Shown here: piece by piece, positions 60,931-64,000 of the stretch
How the letters are laid out: each line of letters opens with the position of its first letter
How positions within the stretch are numbered: position 1 is the stretch's first letter
Origin: Chitinophaga pinensis DSM 2588
Lineage (GTDB): Bacteria > Bacteroidota > Bacteroidia > Chitinophagales > Chitinophagaceae
Assembly: GCF_000024005.1 (NCBI RefSeq)
Contig: NC_013132.1
Span: forward strand, 5,636,001-5,700,000
Direction: 5' to 3'
Length of the DNA: 64,000 nucleotides
Position numbers and translations under genes: made by a program
Notes under the pieces: generated by a model
What the model was told of the DNA's origin: nothing
The model's database searches: none
Seen by the model: the letters and a program-made list of their open reading frames with translations, nothing else

Positions 60931-62598
60931 CTAATATCCGGTGGTTTGTTCCAGCTTGTTATTGGTAGCCAGGATTTCTGTTCTTGGAATTGGTAACCAG
61001 TAATTCTTTTCAGCGAAGAGGCGTCCGCTCAGGGCTTCTTTTCTTGTATATACTGTTTTACCATTTGCGATAGTAATATCTACACCATAGGCAGGCACAT
61101 TTTCTGTCTGCATGGCTATTTTCCAGCGACGTACGTCGTAGAAACGATGCTCTTCGAAGGCCAGTTCTACCTGACGTTCTCTTCTGATTACATCACGCAT
61201 CTGTGACTGGGAAATACCTGCTGCCAGCACGGGTTGTTTTACACTTTCACGCTGCCTGATCTGATTGATAGCGGCATAGACTGTTGCATCCGGCCCTACT
61301 GCTTCGTTCTGTGCTTCTGCATAATTCAGCAGTACTTCTGCATAGCGGAGATAGATCCAGGGTTGCAGCCCAGCCACTTCCCACGGGTTGTCGATCGGAT
61401 TGTTATCATCCATGAATTTACGCAGATAGTAACCTGTTTTGGTGCTATTCCAGTTGGAAGGACCATCTTTACTATCCTTTCCACCAGGTGTATATCCCTG
61501 AATGGTAGAGCCTCTGTAGCTGGCGCCATTGTAAAGGATACTGGCGTAAAAGCGGGCATCCCTGTTGGCATACGGATTAGCCGCATCGTATCCGGAAGTA
61601 GCATCCGTGATTGGCTTACCGCTTTTCATCTCATAGGCATCCACCAGGTTTTGCAGCGGTGAATTACCTGCCCAGCCGTTGTAACCATTAGGACCATTTG
61701 CGATTTCCATACACACGTGACGTGCACCGATCGCATACTGACGACAAAAAATGATCTCATTGTTGTTCACGTTGAGGAACAATTTAGCGTAATCCGGTGC
61801 GATTGAATATTGCATAAGGTCCATTACTGCTTTAGCAGCAGCTGCTGCCGCTTCCCAGGTGCCTGTATTATATAACGGACTTGCCGCATACAATAACAAA
61901 CGTGCTTTCAAAGCCAGTGCGGCGCCTCTTGTAGCACGACCCAGCTGCCATTTATCATCGTTGGCAGCAGGCAGGTATTGTACCGCAGAATCCAGTTCGG
62001 CTACTGCATAGTCAATGCCTTCTTTTATGGATGACCTGGTATAATTGGCTTCTGCCATATTATCACTCAGATTATATACTTTATCTCCCACCAGTACGAC
62101 CTTACCGTAGTTCCTGATCAGGTCATGATAACGGAAAGCGCGTATAAAATGCAGTTCCCCTCTCAGTTTGTTTCTCAGTCCTTCACTCATCTGCACCTGC
62201 ATAATGTTATTCAGTCCGTAGTTACACTCGCGGATACTCCGGTAACTTCTTCCCCAGATGGTGCCGGCAATACCTGTATTCTCCGGCGCCAGCAGACCAC
62301 GCTGCATCAGCCAGGTATTATCATCATTGTTATAGATCGCCTCGTCACTGGCAGAACACCACATGGCGTATTCAAAACCTCTGCCAAAACCCGGGTTCGT
62401 ACCCTCTCCTTCCTTATCCTGGAGCTTGATGCTCATATACCGGTTGATCACATAATCATTGAATAGAGACGAGTCAGATAAGATCGTTACATCAGCCACC
62501 CTGTCGGTCGGAACCACATCCAGATAATCTTTTTTACAGGAGGCGAAGGTTGCGCCGGCAAGCGCTATAATGGAATAAAAAATGTGCTTAGTTTTCAT
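60931..62598 (-). CDS. SusD/RagB-family outer-membrane lipoprotein
   Basis: 555 residues. Lipobox ALAGATFASC (Cys about 20). Signature segments: 'LLDVVPTDRVAD'-like 'YLDVVPTDRVADVTILSDSSLFNDYV', 'LRGELHFIRAFRYHDLIRNYGKVVLVGDKVY', 'YLRYAEVLLNYAEAQNEAVGPDATVYAAINQIRQRES' and 'IRRERQVELAFEEHRFYDVRRW', ending 'NYWLPIPRTEILATN'. It receives galactan-type oligosaccharides for the SusC encoded 18 bp upstream. Confidence 0.95.
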   Translation of the reverse strand: MKTKHIFYSIIALAGATFASCKKDYLDVVPTDRVADVTILSDSSLFNDYVINRYMSIKLQDKEGEGTNPGFGRGFEYAMWCSASDEAIYNNDDNTWLMQRGLLAPENTGIAGTIWGRSYRSIRECNYGLNNIMQVQMSEGLRNKLRGELHFIRAFRYHDLIRNYGKVVLVGDKVYNLSDNMAEANYTRSSIKEGIDYAVAELDSAVQYLPAANDDKWQLGRATRGAALALKARLLLYAASPLYNTGTWEAAAAAAKAVMDLMQYSIAPDYAKLFLNVNNNEIIFCRQYAIGARHVCMEIANGPNGYNGWAGNSPLQNLVDAYEMKSGKPITDATSGYDAANPYANRDARFYASILYNGASYRGSTIQGYTPGGKDSKDGPSNWNSTKTGYYLRKFMDDNNPIDNPWEVAGLQPWIYLRYAEVLLNYAEAQNEAVGPDATVYAAINQIRQRESVKQPVLAAGISQSQMRDVIRRERQVELAFEEHRFYDVRRWKIAMQTENVPAYGVDITIANGKTVYTRKEALSGRLFAEKNYWLPIPRTEILATNNKLEQTTGY

Positions 62599-62616
62599 CG
62601 ATGGAATTTTTACGGA

Positions 62617-64000
62617 TTAAAATTTAACGTTCACGCCTGCATTCACGATACGCTGCTGTGGATAGAATTGTCCGCTGCCGCTACTACCTTCCGGATCATA
62701 GTCTTTCACTTTGGTAATGGTGAACAGGTTAAATGCATTGGCATAGATCCGCACGCCAGCCAGTCTCAGTCTGGAGAGCAAATTAGCATTCAGGTTATAG
62801 CCCAGTTCCACGTTTTTCAAACGGAGGAAAGAAGCATTATTCAGCCAGAAATTATTCTGATATAAACCACCATTGACAGAAGAAGAAGCTCTTTCATCTA
62901 CTCTTGGATAGGAGCCGTTTGGATTGCCTGGACTCCAGCGATTGTCCGCCCAGCTGCTATAGAAGTTACCAATAGTACCCGACTCCGGTAATACGTACTG
63001 ACTTACGTGCGTCTGTCCGGAAAATACGATAGACAGGTCGATGCCTTTATAATCAGCGCCCATTACGATACCGTAGGTAATCTCAGGAATGTTGCCATAT
63101 TTTGTCCTGGTCGCATCATCTGCATTGATCTTACCGTCCTGGTTATAATCTTCATATATCAGATCACCCGGTTTAGCGCCGGTCAGGTGCGGATGTTTAT
63201 TCAGGTCATCTTCTGTTCTGAAAATACCGATGGCATTGTACAGCAGATAAGTATTCAGCGGTCTGCCGGTAATACGCTGGTAAGCCAGGGTGCCAGGCGC
63301 TTCATCCAGGAAGATGATTTCACTCTTGGCGTAAGTAATGTTACCACCGATATTATAATGAATACCATTATTGGTTTTGTTATTATAGCCCAGGGTAGCT
63401 TCAATACCCTTGCTGTTCACTTTACCGAGATTCTCGGAAGGTACCAGCGGCTGACCGCCATTCGGGTTCACAATACCAGACAGCTGCGGGATTGACGCAT
63501 TTCTCATGGCGAGAATGTCGGAACGTTTCTGCTGGAAGTAGATAAACTCCAGGTTGAAATGGTTCAACACCTGTGCATTGAAACCTACATCCAGTTTTTT
63601 CGCTGTTTCCCAGGTAATATTAGGATTTCCCAGTTTGATCAGGTCTATACCCGGCTGAATAGCACTACCGATCACATACTGGTTGTTGAAGGAGTAGTTA
63701 TCATAATACTGGAACAGGCCCACGTTATCATTACCCAGGGTGCCATAGGAACCTCTCAGTTTCAGGTCATTGATAAAGCCTACTGATTTGAACCATTCTT
63801 CCTGTGATACGCGCCATCCGGCCGATATGGAAGGGAAGAAACCGTACTGATTCCCTTTAGGGAAGGTGGAGGAACCATCGATACGGGCCTGTGCTTCCAG
63901 CAGGTACTTCTCTTCGTAGTTATAAGCGATACGGCCGAAGTAACTTTTCCTGGTGAAATTATAGCTGTTACCGGAGTTGTTCTTATCAGTAGCGGCTGCA
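62617..64000 (-). CDS. SusC/RagA-family TonB-dependent transporter (partial, N-terminus outside window)
   Basis: The frame is open from 62617 to the right edge, so only the C-terminal 461 residues are seen. They are barrel strands typical of SusC: 'YLLEAQARIDGSSTFPKGNQYGFFPSISAGWR' near the edge, 'LKLRGSYGTLGNDNVGLFQYYDNYSF', 'WETAKKLDVGFNAQVLNHFNLEF' and 'PGDLIYEDYNQDGKINADDATRTKYGN' (calcium-like D-x-N-x-D-G loop), ending 'FYPQQRIVNAGVNVKF' with a terminal Phe. Signal peptide, plug and TonB box lie outside. It heads the PUL with SusD, GH30 and GH35. Confidence 0.94.
   Translation of the reverse strand, partial: AAATDKNNSGNSYNFTRKSYFGRIAYNYEEKYLLEAQARIDGSSTFPKGNQYGFFPSISAGWRVSQEEWFKSVGFINDLKLRGSYGTLGNDNVGLFQYYDNYSFNNQYVIGSAIQPGIDLIKLGNPNITWETAKKLDVGFNAQVLNHFNLEFIYFQQKRSDILAMRNASIPQLSGIVNPNGGQPLVPSENLGKVNSKGIEATLGYNNKTNNGIHYNIGGNITYAKSEIIFLDEAPGTLAYQRITGRPLNTYLLYNAIGIFRTEDDLNKHPHLTGAKPGDLIYEDYNQDGKINADDATRTKYGNIPEITYGIVMGADYKGIDLSIVFSGQTHVSQYVLPESGTIGNFYSSWADNRWSPGNPNGSYPRVDERASSSVNGGLYQNNFWLNNASFLRLKNVELGYNLNANLLSRLRLAGVRIYANAFNLFTITKVKDYDPEGSSGSGQFYPQQRIVNAGVNVKF

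Overview
The window looks like chromosomal DNA of a soil or plant-associated Bacteroidota, most likely Chitinophaga or a close relative. The evidence is four SusC/SusD outer-membrane uptake pairs, FecI/FecR-type ECF sigma/anti-sigma genes, a T9SS-type C-terminal sorting domain, TlpA-like proteins with long N-terminal domains, and Bacteroidota-style promoters (TTG, about 20 nt, TAnnTTTG). No rRNA, tRNA, CRISPR array, prophage or insertion sequence was recognised.

Layout. 1-6452: a partial NTF2-like protein, a ROK/polyphosphate-glucokinase-like kinase, an orphan SusD/SusC pair with no adjacent enzyme, and a small secreted protein. 6912-8045: a TlpA-like protein whose CxxC has become SxxS. 8335-17954: a polysaccharide utilisation locus (minus strand; SusC, SusD, two small lipoproteins, an alginate-lyase-family protein and a heparinase II/III-family protein) that probably degrades a uronic-acid polysaccharide. 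Upstream of it, 17955-19385 is an unusual gene-free tract. It holds three 150-bp tandem repeats that would form a long structured leader, LacI-type palindromes, a near-consensus promoter, and two and a bit copies of a 254-bp repeat containing a very long hairpin.

19499-26099 holds two TetR modules. One TetR precedes an aldo/keto reductase and has the same 18-bp operator in front of both genes. The other is divergent from an alpha/beta hydrolase, with operators inside both promoters. Both TetRs carry a GCPMMN motif whose cysteine lies near the position of the sensing cysteine of NemR. Two further secreted hydrolases lie between the modules. 26191-32478: an AsmA-like protein, a lipoprotein with Pro/His/Asp repeats, and an ECF sigma factor followed by a protein with an inner-membrane helix, a long disordered linker and a beta-barrel-like C-terminus. 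That last architecture matches the dual-membrane-spanning anti-sigma factors described in Bacteroides.

32540-42399: a class V aminotransferase, then a 2030-residue protein with its own promoter. Its C-terminus fuses a papain-like cysteine protease to a zinc-dependent phospholipase C-like domain. It is the strongest candidate here for an undescribed system. Convergent to it is a secreted gluzincin-type metallopeptidase with a T9SS tail. 42746-50942: FecI sigma, FecR, a SusC with STN domain, SusD and a TlpA thioredoxin, a cell-surface signalling uptake operon. 51009-53856: a NarL-type response regulator and a TPR histidine kinase. 53994-57373: a DUF1266-like protein, a lipoprotein and a large exported protein. 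57602-64000: a second PUL (SusC partial, SusD, GH30, GH35), probably for a beta-galactoside-containing plant glycan.

Most transcription units end in strong hairpins, several of them bidirectional between convergent genes. All assignments come from reading motifs; no database search was possible.
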